Origin: Lachnospiraceae bacterium
GTDB taxonomy: Bacteria > Bacillota > Clostridia > Lachnospirales > Lachnospiraceae
NCBI GenBank assembly: GCA_022781985.1
Contig: JALESH010000017.1
Span: 1-46,618 of the forward strand
Direction of reading: 5' to 3'
DNA: 46,618 nucleotides
Below, piece after piece: positions 32,915-41,506 of the stretch (its first letter is position 1; every line of letters starts with the position of its first letter). The notes below the pieces were generated by a model that saw only the letters and a list, made by a program, of their open reading frames with translations, did not search any database and had not been told where the DNA came from. The position numbers were made by a program, and so were the translations under genes.

Positions 32915-34059
32915 GGGGCAGGAGAAAAGGGCTGCTTGGACTGCTTCTTTCTCTCACCCTCCTTCTGTCCGTGTACAAGCCGGTCTGTGCACAGGAGGAG
33001 ATAGGGATTGGGAGTGTATGGGAGGAGTATGGGCTGGAGGAGATCGGCGAGAGTCTGGACCGCATGCTTCCAGGCCATGGGCCTGACATTCGTCAGATTC
33101 TGGACAATATTCTGGCGGGCAGGCTGGGCAGGGCAGTGGAGCTTACATGGGAGGGCACAGGAGAGCAGCTGCTTTCCGAGCTGGCAGGCATGAAGCATCT
33201 CTTTACCATCATACTGATACTGGGCATTCTTTCCGCGTTATTTGCTCATTTTTCGGACGTGTTCAGCAACCAGCAGATAGCGGATATCAGCTTTTATTTT
33301 CTCTATCTGCTTCTGGCGGCGGTGCTGATGAAAGCCTTTCAGGAGGCGGCGGATATCACCCGGCAGCTTGTGGGGGATATCGTTTATTTTATCAGGCTGT
33401 TCATTCCTGCTTATTTTATGGCAGTAGGAGCTGCAGTGGGAGCCGCCACTGCGGCAGCCTATTATCAGCTTCTTCTGCTGCTGGCATATGGTGCAGAGAG
33501 CCTGCTTTTCAGCTTTCTGCTGCCTCTGGTTTACACCTATGTGCTGCTGGCCCTGATGAACGGAATATGGGCGGAGGAAAGGCTGTCGCTTCTTCTGGAT
33601 TTTCTGAAAAAAGGCATCAGCACAGGGCTGAAGGCAGCCATAGGAGTGATTACCTCCTTTGGTATCTTTCAGTCCATGATCACGCCGGTTCTGGATTCCC
33701 TGAAAAACTCGGCGGTAAAAAAGGCCATTTCAGCCATACCCGGCATCGGCAATCTGGCCGAAGGGGTGACGGAGATGCTCTTTGGCTCTGCTGTTCTGAT
33801 CAAGAACAGCATCGGGCTGCTGCTTCTTTTGCTGCTGCTGGCAGTTTGTCTGATCCCTCTTGTCAAGCTGCTCTGCATTGCCTGTATTATCAAGGGAAGT
33901 GCGGCCCTGGCAGGGATCGTCAGTGACAAAAGGATCACAGGCTGTACGGACAGGGTGGGGGACGGGAGCCTGCTGCTGCTGAAGACTGCCTTTACGGCAG
34001 TGGCTCTGTTTCTTATTATAATCGCCATTACAGCATATACCACGGGCAGGGGAGTGTAG
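32911..34059 (+). CDS. spoIIIAE: Stage III sporulation protein AE
   Basis: A 382-residue membrane protein with a signal-like N-terminus (about 7-27), an extracytoplasmic helical stretch, and about seven membrane segments from residue 95 to 378. The FSDVFSNQQIADISFYFLYL segment and the KKGISTGLKAAIGVITSFGI stretch are characteristic. SpoIIIAE is the largest membrane part of the SpoIIIA channel. Start overlaps spoIIIAD; spoIIIAF starts 2 bases after the stop. Confidence 0.95.
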   Translation: MRGRRKGLLGLLLSLTLLLSVYKPVCAQEEIGIGSVWEEYGLEEIGESLDRMLPGHGPDIRQILDNILAGRLGRAVELTWEGTGEQLLSELAGMKHLFTIILILGILSALFAHFSDVFSNQQIADISFYFLYLLLAAVLMKAFQEAADITRQLVGDIVYFIRLFIPAYFMAVGAAVGAATAAAYYQLLLLLAYGAESLLFSFLLPLVYTYVLLALMNGIWAEERLSLLLDFLKKGISTGLKAAIGVITSFGIFQSMITPVLDSLKNSAVKKAISAIPGIGNLAEGVTEMLFGSAVLIKNSIGLLLLLLLLAVCLIPLVKLLCIACIIKGSAALAGIVSDKRITGCTDRVGDGSLLLLKTAFTAVALFLIIIAITAYTTGRGV

Positions 34060-34060
34060 G

Positions 34061-34657
34061 ATGGGATACTCATTTTTGGATTTTATGAAGCAGATGGGAA
34101 TTTTTATTATCTGCGCCCAGAGCCTGATCCATTTTTGCGCAGGGAAGGCTTATGAAAAATACATAAGGCTTCTGGTAGGCATTATGATCCTGGCACAGCT
34201 CACTGCCCCTGTCAGATCATTGCTGTCCGGGGCAGGCACCGAGGAGCTGTGGGCAGAGAGGGAACGGTTCAGGGAGGAACTGGAGGAGGCTGCAGAGGAG
34301 AGAGGCTTCAGCTATGGAAAGGAGAATCCTACGGTTCAGGCCTTAGAGTCAGAGATCGGAAGCAGGCTGTGTGAGAAGGCGGGAGAGTATGGGTTTGACG
34401 TATCCGGAGTGAGGATAGAGGAGTCTGCAGGAGTGGTCATCACCCTCCGCCCTCAGAGCCGCCGGGGGCAGGAAGGAGCCGGGGGGAGGGAGGGGACAGA
34501 CAGGACAGCCGGAATAAAAACGGTAGAGGTGGAGATCGGCAGGAGGGCAGAAGGGACGGCAGAGGGGGAAGGGCAGCAGCTGCCGCCCGGCATGAGACAG
34601 GAGTTTGGAATTTTGCTCGGAATCGACCAGTCCTATCTGGAAATAGAGCTGGAATAA
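34061..34657 (+). CDS. spoIIIAF: Stage III sporulation protein AF
   Basis: A 198-residue protein with two membrane helices (about 10-28 and 34-55) and a soluble domain after them. The C-terminal part is broken by a Gly/Glu/Arg-rich stretch (about 130-175), longer than I expect for this family, before a conserved-looking end (FGILLGIDQSYLEIEL). SpoIIIAF has a ring-forming soluble domain in the channel. Confidence 0.92.
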   Translation: MGYSFLDFMKQMGIFIICAQSLIHFCAGKAYEKYIRLLVGIMILAQLTAPVRSLLSGAGTEELWAERERFREELEEAAEERGFSYGKENPTVQALESEIGSRLCEKAGEYGFDVSGVRIEESAGVVITLRPQSRRGQEGAGGREGTDRTAGIKTVEVEIGRRAEGTAEGEGQQLPPGMRQEFGILLGIDQSYLEIELE

Positions 34658-34670
34658 GGAGGGTGCAAAG

Positions 34671-35312
34671 GTGGAAAAAGAAAAGAAGGGACTGGCAGAA
34701 AGGCTGCTTCAGGGAAAAAAGCCGGGAAAGGATCAGTTTGTGATCTGTATTCTGGTGGGGATCTTGCTGCTCGTGATCGCTATGCCTGTTTCTAAAGAGG
34801 GCAGGGCCGGGGAGCAGAGCAGCCGGAGGGAGAAGTCTGCTGCCCCGGAAACGGAGGCTGCCGGGGGAAAGGAGCTGCAGGGAGAATCGGGAGAAATTGA
34901 GAACGCGGAGGAATATGAACGCTATATGGAGAATAAATTAGAACAGGCCATAGGAGCGATGGAGGGGGCGGGAAGAGTCAAGGTGATGGTGACAGTAGGA
35001 GCATCCAGGGAGCTGGTGGTAGCCAAGGATGTACCGGTCAGGAAAAGTCTGACGTCAGAGGAGGATGCCCAGGGCGGCAAAAGGGAGATAGACGAGTCAG
35101 AGGACGGAGAGGAGACTGTCTACAGTAAGACAGGGGACGGAAGCACCCATCCCTATGTGGTGAAGACACTGCAGCCGCTGGTGAAGGGCGTGGTAGTCGT
35201 GGCACAGGGAGGGAACAGGCCTGAGGTGAGTAAAAATATTACAGAAGCGATTGTGGCATTATTTGATATAGAGCCACATAAAATAAAAGTAGTAAAAATG
35301 AAACCAGAATAG
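34671..35312 (+). CDS. spoIIIAG: Stage III sporulation protein AG
   Basis: A 213-residue single-pass membrane protein: helix at about 24-41, a low-complexity Glu/Gly/Ala linker, then a ring-building domain (about 85-213) with AMEGAGRVKVMVTVG and VVVVAQGGNRPEVSKNITEAI. SpoIIIAG forms a large secretin-like ring in the space between the two membranes. Start is GTG with AAGGAGGG 8 bases upstream. Confidence 0.94.
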   Translation: MEKEKKGLAERLLQGKKPGKDQFVICILVGILLLVIAMPVSKEGRAGEQSSRREKSAAPETEAAGGKELQGESGEIENAEEYERYMENKLEQAIGAMEGAGRVKVMVTVGASRELVVAKDVPVRKSLTSEEDAQGGKREIDESEDGEETVYSKTGDGSTHPYVVKTLQPLVKGVVVVAQGGNRPEVSKNITEAIVALFDIEPHKIKVVKMKPE

Positions 35313-35331
35313 GAAAAAGGGGAGTAAGGGC

Positions 35332-36096
35332 ATGAAAAATATGCTGAAAAAGAATCAGATCATGATCACAGCGCTGGCAATCATGATAGCAGTGGCAGGC
35401 TATCTTAATTTTGCAGGAACAAAGGTGACGGAAGAGGAGATTATGACGGTGGATAGTGATACCGTGGTGAATGATGCTTCAGGACTTTCCACGGACGGCA
35501 GGATAGCCGCTGAGACGGCAGCCATGCTGGATATTTCAGATGAAGACCTGCTGGAGGCATCTGCCTATGGGGAGATAGAGAGCCTGGACGGCGACACGGG
35601 AGAGCTGGCTGCAAATTATCTGGAGGAGGGGATGGCCCAGAATGTGGAGGAGGCTGCCCCTACTGACAGCGAAGTGCCGGGAGAAGCCGTTTTTACCTCC
35701 ACCTCAGGTATGAATTCCCTGTCCGGGGCAAAACTGTTAAAGGAGCAGACCAGAGCCAAAAATAAAGAAACGCTGATGGAGATCATCAACAATGCAAATG
35801 TTACAGAGAGCCAGAAGCAGGAAGCGGTGAACAGCATGATAGCCATTACGGATATTGCAGAGAAGGAAACGGCATCCGAGATCCTGCTGGAGTCAAAGGG
35901 CTTTAACGATGTGGTGGTAAGCATCAACGGTACCGGAGTGGATGTGGTAGTGGATGCTGCGGAGCTGTCAGAGGCCCAGAGAGCCCAGATTGAGGATATT
36001 ATCATCAGAAAGACGGGGACTTCGCCGGAAAATATCATCATCAGCACCACGGCTGCAAGGGCGGCACAGACCCAGATGGAATCTATGGCGGAATAA
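35332..36096 (+). CDS. spoIIIAH: Stage III sporulation protein AH
   Basis: A 254-residue protein with one N-terminal membrane helix (about 8-26), an acidic linker and a C-terminal YscJ/FliF-like domain (about 135-245) with KETLMEIINNANVTESQKQEA in two parts and VVVDAAELSEAQRAQIEDII. SpoIIIAH binds forespore SpoIIQ across the septum. It is the last gene of the operon; AAGGGGAGTAAGG lies before the ATG. Confidence 0.95.
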   Translation: MKNMLKKNQIMITALAIMIAVAGYLNFAGTKVTEEEIMTVDSDTVVNDASGLSTDGRIAAETAAMLDISDEDLLEASAYGEIESLDGDTGELAANYLEEGMAQNVEEAAPTDSEVPGEAVFTSTSGMNSLSGAKLLKEQTRAKNKETLMEIINNANVTESQKQEAVNSMIAITDIAEKETASEILLESKGFNDVVVSINGTGVDVVVDAAELSEAQRAQIEDIIIRKTGTSPENIIISTTAARAAQTQMESMAE

Positions 36097-36134
36097 AGCT
36101 GAGGTTACAGGTTTATTTGGAAAGTGGGATATGC

Positions 36135-36140
36135 TATAAT
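36135..36140 (+). promoter_or_regulatory. Candidate -10 box upstream of prfC
   Basis: A perfect TATAAT stands 102 bases before prfC, in the gap after the spoIIIA operon. The -35 partner at the right distance (TTTATT, 36112-36117) is weak. It makes sense that housekeeping genes here need a vegetative promoter separate from the sigma-E operon. Confidence 0.45.
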
Positions 36141-36241
36141 ACTAGAGCGTGTTTGAAACAGGGGCTGTTGTGTCAGCTCCGTTTCATGCCTTTATGGAAA
36201 CAGGCGGACAGCTTTAGCAGAAAAACCGGGAGGAAGAAAAC

Positions 36242-37837
36242 GTGGGCAGCTATGCAGAAGAAATAAACAGAAGAAGGACATTTGCGATTATCTCTCACCC
36301 TGATGCAGGGAAGACCACTCTGACGGAGAAGTTCCTGCTCTATGGGGGAGCCATTAATCTGGCAGGCAGCGTCAAAGGAAAGGCCACAGCCAGACATGCA
36401 GTTTCTGATTGGATGGAGATAGAAAAGGAGAGGGGAATCTCTGTAACCTCCAGCGTGCTCCAGTTTGAATACGGCGGTTTTTGCATCAACATTCTGGATA
36501 CACCGGGGCATCAGGACTTTTCAGAGGATACCTACCGTACCCTGATGGCGGCCGACTCTGCCGTCATGGTCATCGATGCCTCCAAAGGAGTGGAGGCCCA
36601 GACCAGAAAGCTTTTCAAGGTCTGCGTGATGAGGAAGATTCCTATTTTTACGTTTATTAATAAGATGGACAGGGATGCGGGAGACATGTTTGAGCTTCTG
36701 GATGAGATCGAAAGGGAGCTGGGCATCGCTACCTGCCCCATCAACTGGCCCATTGGCTCAGGAAAAAGCTTCAGGGGGGTCTACCACAGGGAGGAAAGGT
36801 GCGTCTATACCTACACCGATACCCAGAAGGGGACAAAAGAAGGAGAGACTACGGTCATCCCTGCCGGGGAAGAGGAGAGACTGGAGGAGTTCATCGGCGG
36901 AGAACTGAGGGACAGGCTCTTTGAGGAGGTGGAGCTGCTGGATGGAGCCAGTGCGGAATTTGACCTGGAGACGGTACGGGCCGGAGAACTGACACCGGTG
37001 TTTTTCGGCTCAGCCCTCACCAATTTCGGTGTGGAAATTTTTCTCCAGCATTTTCTGAAAATGACCACTGCTCCCCTTCCCAGAAAGGCGGATACGGGAT
37101 GGGTGGATCCGGTGGAGAACAGCTTCTCAGCCTTTGTATTCAAGATTCAGGCGAATATGAACCGATCCCACAGGGACAGGATTGCTTTTATGAGAATCTG
37201 TTCAGGAAAATACGAGGCCAGCATGGAGGTGAAGCATGTCCAGGGCGGCAGGACGCTGCGCCTGTCACAGCCTCAGCAGATCATGGCAAGCGAGAGAAAG
37301 ATTTTGGAGGAAGCCTATGCGGGAGATATCATCGGTGTCTTTGATCCCGGTATCTTTTCCATCGGGGATACCCTCTGCATGCCCCGGGAGCAGTTCCGGT
37401 ACGAGGGGATACCTACCTTTGCGCCGGAGCATTTTGCAAGAGTGCGCCAGCTGGATACCATGAAAAGAAAGCAGTTTGTCAAGGGCATCACCCAGATCGC
37501 TCAGGAGGGGGCTATCCAGATTTTTCAGGAGTTCAACACGGGTATGGAGGAAATTATCGTGGGAGTGGTGGGTGTCCTGCAGTTTGAAGTGCTCAAATAC
37601 CGGCTGGAGAACGAGTATAACGTGGAGATCCGGCTGGAGTCCCTGCCCTATGAGCATATCCGCTGGGTAGAAAACAAGGAGATGGATATGGCAAAGCTGA
37701 CAGGCACCTCTGACATGAAGAAGGTGAAGGACATGAAGGGAAATCCCCTGCTTTTGTTTATTAACCAGTGGAGCATCGGTATGACTTTAGACAGGAATGA
37801 GGGATTAATATTATCCGAGTTTGGACGTGATGAATGA
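36242..37837 (+). CDS. prfC: Peptide chain release factor 3
   Basis: A 531-residue translational GTPase that recycles RF1/RF2 from the ribosome after peptide release. The G1 loop ISHPDAGKTTL has its lysine at 24, DTPGHQDFSEDTYRTL is G3, and FINKMDRD is G4. Domains II and III follow, with the C-terminal part around VVGVLQFEVLKYRLENEYNV. GTG start with GGGAGGAAG 7 bases upstream. The next gene starts directly at the base after the stop, so translation may be coupled. Confidence 0.95.
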   Translation: MGSYAEEINRRRTFAIISHPDAGKTTLTEKFLLYGGAINLAGSVKGKATARHAVSDWMEIEKERGISVTSSVLQFEYGGFCINILDTPGHQDFSEDTYRTLMAADSAVMVIDASKGVEAQTRKLFKVCVMRKIPIFTFINKMDRDAGDMFELLDEIERELGIATCPINWPIGSGKSFRGVYHREERCVYTYTDTQKGTKEGETTVIPAGEEERLEEFIGGELRDRLFEEVELLDGASAEFDLETVRAGELTPVFFGSALTNFGVEIFLQHFLKMTTAPLPRKADTGWVDPVENSFSAFVFKIQANMNRSHRDRIAFMRICSGKYEASMEVKHVQGGRTLRLSQPQQIMASERKILEEAYAGDIIGVFDPGIFSIGDTLCMPREQFRYEGIPTFAPEHFARVRQLDTMKRKQFVKGITQIAQEGAIQIFQEFNTGMEEIIVGVVGVLQFEVLKYRLENEYNVEIRLESLPYEHIRWVENKEMDMAKLTGTSDMKKVKDMKGNPLLLFINQWSIGMTLDRNEGLILSEFGRDE

Positions 37838-39196
37838 GTGAGAGCGAATAGAGGAATCAATGGTGCAGTAAAAAAAAGGAGAAGCAGAAGAAAAAAATTT
37901 CTGCGGGGAGCCTGCCTGTGTCTGGAGCTGCTTGTTTTCTGCTGTCTCCTGCTCTATGCAGGGAAAAAGAAGGGAGCGCTGGAAAGGGTCGGGCACTCCA
38001 TAGCGGCAGTGTATGAGGAAGCCCTGGGAATGTCTCAGGAAAACGGCAGGGCAGAGGAGCTTTCGGGGAAGGCAGAGGGCAAGGTGACCATCCGGACCAC
38101 CAGGGATGTGAATGATGATCTGATCAGGGAGTCGGTAGGCCTGTCGGAGGAGACGCTGCCCGCCCTTATGAAGGCACAGACAGGGGGATATCATTTTGAC
38201 AGGCTGAATGAAGAAGAACAGACAGTGTACGTAGAGATCCTGCAGATACTGACCTGCAGGGGAGAGGAGGTGAAGGTCTCCTGCCTGGATACGGAGCTGC
38301 TGGAAAAGGTATTTCAGTGTGTGCTGAATGACCATCCTGAGATTTTCTATGTGGAGGGCTATACCTTCACCAGCTATACCCTGGGAGAGGAGCTGAAAAA
38401 GATCACCTTCACCGGCAGCTATCAGATGAGCCGGGAGGAAGAGGCGGAGTGCGGGGAAAAGATAGAGGCTTATATGGCCGGGTTTCTGTCCGGCCTTCCG
38501 GCAGATGCAGATGAGTACGGAAGGGTGAAGTATGCTTATGAATATATCATAGACAATACGGAGTATAATGCCCAGGCCAGGGACAATCAGAACATCTGCT
38601 CGGTTTTCCTCTATGGGCAGTCCGTCTGTCAGGGATATGCAAAGGCCCTACAGTATCTGCTGCGGGAGCTGGGGATCTTTTCTACTCTGGTGATAGGCAG
38701 CGTGGAGTCAGGAGAGGGCCACGCATGGAATCTGGTGAGGGTGGATGGGGAATATTATTTTGTGGATGCCACCTGGGGAGATGCCTCCTACCAGCTGATA
38801 GAGTCGGAAGAGGCAGAGGAAGGCCGGGAGCAGGAGCACCTTCCCAGCATTAATTATGACTACCTGTGCGTCACCAGTGAGCAGATGAGCCGGACCCATA
38901 CGGCAGCCCATGTAGTGGAGCTGCCTGTCTGCACTGCAATGGAGGCCAATTATTATGTGAGGGAGGGAGCCTACTTCACCTCGGTGGATGAGGGAAGACT
39001 GAAGGCTCTCTTTGAGGCCAAGTACGCAGAGGGAAGCACCTGTGTCACCTTAAAATGCAGCAATGAGCAGGTCTACAGGCAGATGGAGGAGATCCTGATC
39101 GGGGAACAGGAAATCTTCGGGTATCTGGACAGCCCTGACGGAGTCATCGCCTATGCGGACAATGAAAAGCAGCTCAGCCTCAGTTTCTGGCTGTAA
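37838..39196 (+). CDS. Transglutaminase-like superfamily protein, membrane-anchored
   Basis: A 452-residue protein with a very basic N-terminus (KKRRSRRKK), one membrane anchor (about 24-42) and a transglutaminase-like papain-fold domain in the middle. The catalytic triad is complete: C264 (SVCQGYAKA), H295 (GHAWNLV) and D310 (VDATWGD). These domains act as cysteine peptidases or crosslinkers; the anchor puts the domain outside the cell. Substrate unknown; a wall or surface peptide is plausible. The GTG start touches the prfC stop and lacks a clear ribosome site, which suggests coupling to prfC. Confidence 0.85.
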   Translation: MRANRGINGAVKKRRSRRKKFLRGACLCLELLVFCCLLLYAGKKKGALERVGHSIAAVYEEALGMSQENGRAEELSGKAEGKVTIRTTRDVNDDLIRESVGLSEETLPALMKAQTGGYHFDRLNEEEQTVYVEILQILTCRGEEVKVSCLDTELLEKVFQCVLNDHPEIFYVEGYTFTSYTLGEELKKITFTGSYQMSREEEAECGEKIEAYMAGFLSGLPADADEYGRVKYAYEYIIDNTEYNAQARDNQNICSVFLYGQSVCQGYAKALQYLLRELGIFSTLVIGSVESGEGHAWNLVRVDGEYYFVDATWGDASYQLIESEEAEEGREQEHLPSINYDYLCVTSEQMSRTHTAAHVVELPVCTAMEANYYVREGAYFTSVDEGRLKALFEAKYAEGSTCVTLKCSNEQVYRQMEEILIGEQEIFGYLDSPDGVIAYADNEKQLSLSFWL

Positions 39197-39229
39197 AAGA
39201 AAAGACTATGCAAAGGGCGCAAATTTTGG

Positions 39230-39235
39230 TATGAT
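39230..39235 (+). promoter_or_regulatory. Candidate -10 box for the asp23-nusB-xse-isp-dxs run
   Basis: TATGAT at 39230-39235 lies 48 bases before the Asp23 gene in the 86-base gap after the transglutaminase gene. The -35 region 17 bases upstream (TATGCA) matches poorly, so support is weak. Confidence 0.35.
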
Positions 39236-39282
39236 GATACGCATAGGAATAACTTTTTTTCGCACCGAATGGAGGTCATAAA

Positions 39283-39669
39283 ATGGAAAAGGAAATAAAT
39301 AGAAGTACTTATGTACTGCAGGGGGATGACAGGATCGGCTCCGTAAAGATTGCAGACGATGTGGTGGCAGCCATTGCCGGCATTGCAGCTACGGAGGTGG
39401 ATGGAGTGGCAGCTATGGCAGGCAATATCACCAATGAGCTGCTGAACAAGGTGGGTGTGACCAGTCTGAAAAAGGGTGTAAAGGTAGAGGTGTCCGGCCG
39501 GGAGGTAAGGGTGGACATGGCCCTGATCATGGATTATGGCTACAATATTCCCGCAACCAGCCAGAAGGTGCAGGAGAGGGTGCAGAATGCCATTGAAAAT
39601 ATGACCGGCCTGGAAGTGATGGATGTAAATATACGGATTACCGGCGTAAATATGCAGAAGAACAGGTAG
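39283..39669 (+). CDS. Asp23/Gls24 family envelope stress response protein
   Basis: A 128-residue Asp23-family protein. Seen: [21 protein letters not shown] near the start, the [22 protein letters not shown] core, and the [21 protein letters not shown] end, all typical. Members sit near the membrane and are linked to alkaline or envelope stress, though in Clostridia this copy is normally just upstream of nusB. ATGGAGGTC precedes the ATG. Confidence 0.94.
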   Translation: MEKEINRSTYVLQGDDRIGSVKIADDVVAAIAGIAATEVDGVAAMAGNITNELLNKVGVTSLKKGVKVEVSGREVRVDMALIMDYGYNIPATSQKVQERVQNAIENMTGLEVMDVNIRITGVNMQKNR

Positions 39670-39680
39670 GATGGCATGCC

Positions 39681-40076
39681 ATGGGAAGAAGAGAACTGAG
39701 GGAACAGATTTTCAAGCTGCTGTTCCGTGTGGAATTTCATGCAATCGAGGATATGCCGGAGCAACAGAGACTGTTATTTGAAGAGGAAGATATGGTCACT
39801 GAGAAGGAGCAGGAGTATATCACCGGTAAATATGAGGATATCGCAGCAAAGCTGGAAACCATCGATGCCATGATCAATCAGAATACCAGAGGCTGGGAGA
39901 CAGGCCGTATGGGCAAGGTGGATCTGACGCTGATACGTCTTGCTGTCTATGAAATAAAGTATGACAGCGAGATCCCCACCGGAGTAGCGATTAACGAGGC
40001 AGTTGAGCTGGCAAAGAAATACGGACAGGACAGTTCCTCCGGATTTGTCAACGGAGTACTTGCCAGATTTGCATAG
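39681..40076 (+). CDS. nusB: Transcription antitermination protein NusB
   Basis: A 131-residue all-helical protein that binds boxA RNA with S10 and helps RNA polymerase through rRNA operons. Seen: [17 protein letters not shown] at the start, [20 protein letters not shown] in the middle, and [20 protein letters not shown] then NGVLARF at the end, the most conserved NusB block. It lies 11 bases after the Asp23 gene and 6 bases before xseA. Confidence 0.95.
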   Translation: MGRRELREQIFKLLFRVEFHAIEDMPEQQRLLFEEEDMVTEKEQEYITGKYEDIAAKLETIDAMINQNTRGWETGRMGKVDLTLIRLAVYEIKYDSEIPTGVAINEAVELAKKYGQDSSSGFVNGVLARFA

Positions 40077-40082
40077 GCAGAA

Positions 40083-41312
40083 ATGATGACACAGAACGTA
40101 TACACCGTAGCACAAGTAAATTCGTATATCAAAAATATGTTTACCCAGGATTTTATGCTGCAGTCTATCTTTGTCAAAGGAGAGGTCAGCAACTGCAAAT
40201 ACCATTCCTCGGGGCATATTTATTTTACGTTAAAGGATGAGAGAGGAACGATTTCCTGTGTGATGTTTGCAGGGAACCGTTCCGGTCTTGCTTTTCGGAT
40301 GCAGGAAGGGCAGCAGGTAGTGGCAGGAGGCACTGTAGATGTCTATGAGCGGGACGGCAGATATCAGCTCTATGCCAGACAGATCGTTCTGGACGGCGCC
40401 GGCCTGCTCTATGAGAGATATGAGCGGATGAAGGCAGAGCTGGAGGAGAGGGGGATGTTCGACCCCTGCTACAAGCAGCCCATTCCCGGATATATCACAA
40501 CCCTGGGGGTGGTGACGGCTGCCACCGGAGCGGCGGTCAGGGACATCATCAATGTGGCATCCAGGCGGAATCCCTATGTTCAGATCATCCTCTACCCGGC
40601 GGTTGTCCAGGGAGAGCAGGCAGCTGCCTCCATCTGCAGGGGCATCAAGACCCTGGAACAGTATGGCGTGGATGTGATGATCGTGGGCAGGGGAGGCGGC
40701 TCCATCGAGGATCTGTGGTGCTTTAATGAGGAGTCTGTGGCCCAGGCAATCTTTGACTGCCGGGTACCGGTCATCTCTGCAGTAGGTCATGAGACGGATG
40801 TCACCATCGCTGATTTTGTAGCCGATCTAAGGGCACCTACCCCTTCCGCAGCAGCAGAGCTGGCAGTCTATGAATATGCCAGACTGGAGGCAGCTCTGCA
40901 GGACTATGGCGCAGCCCTTGAGAGGCTGCTGGGAAACAGACTGACTCTGTACAGAAGTAGGCTGGAGCACCTGGCTACCAAGCTGAAGTACCTGAGCCCG
41001 GCCAATCAGATCAGGGAAAAGAGAACCTATGCACTCAAGCTGGAGGAACGGCTGGAAAGTGCCATGGAGGCTGTTCTTATGAAAAAAAGGCATGAGCTGG
41101 CTGTCCATATTGAGAGGCTTAGGGGGCTGTCTCCCCTGGACAAGCTGAATCAGGGCTTTGCCTATGTGTCCGATGAGGATGGAAAAACGGTTGCGGACAT
41201 AGGCCGGGTGGAAATAGGGAGCATGCTGCAGGTGCATGTGAGGAATGGATTGATCAGGGCGAGAGCCCTGGAGAAGGAGACTGTAGAATGGGAGCAAAGG
41301 AGCAGGAGCTGA
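40083..41312 (+). CDS. xseA: Exodeoxyribonuclease VII large subunit
   Basis: A 409-residue catalytic subunit of a single-strand-specific exonuclease. The N-terminal OB-fold (about 5-100; FVKGEVSNCKYHSSGHIYFT) is followed by the nuclease domain (about 125-330) with GVVTAATGAAVRDI, VGRGGGSIEDLWCFN and SAVGHETDVTIADFVADLRA, then a coiled coil and the C-terminal LDKLNQGFAYV. Length is normal. The end overlaps xseB by 25 bases. Confidence 0.96.
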   Translation: MMTQNVYTVAQVNSYIKNMFTQDFMLQSIFVKGEVSNCKYHSSGHIYFTLKDERGTISCVMFAGNRSGLAFRMQEGQQVVAGGTVDVYERDGRYQLYARQIVLDGAGLLYERYERMKAELEERGMFDPCYKQPIPGYITTLGVVTAATGAAVRDIINVASRRNPYVQIILYPAVVQGEQAAASICRGIKTLEQYGVDVMIVGRGGGSIEDLWCFNEESVAQAIFDCRVPVISAVGHETDVTIADFVADLRAPTPSAAAELAVYEYARLEAALQDYGAALERLLGNRLTLYRSRLEHLATKLKYLSPANQIREKRTYALKLEERLESAMEAVLMKKRHELAVHIERLRGLSPLDKLNQGFAYVSDEDGKTVADIGRVEIGSMLQVHVRNGLIRARALEKETVEWEQRSRS

Positions 41313-41506
41313 CATTGGAGGAGGCTTTTGGCAGGCTGGAGGAAACGGTAGGGAGGCTGGAGGAGGAGGGCATCACCCTGGAGGAGTCCTTTCAGGCCTA
41401 TAAGCAGGGGATGGAAATCCTCAAATACTGCAATGACAAAATAGACAAAGTAGAAAAAAGAGTGATGAGGATCAATGAGGATGGAGAAACCGATGATTTT
41501 TGCTGA
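41288..41506 (+). CDS. xseB: Exodeoxyribonuclease VII small subunit
   Basis: A 72-residue helical partner of XseA, with the family pattern LTLEEAFGRLEETVGRLEEE, then ITLEESFQAYKQGMEILKYC. It binds the XseA coiled coil. Its start lies inside xseA and its end overlaps the prenyl-synthase gene, so the three are translationally linked. Confidence 0.95.
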   Translation: MGAKEQELTLEEAFGRLEETVGRLEEEGITLEESFQAYKQGMEILKYCNDKIDKVEKRVMRINEDGETDDFC

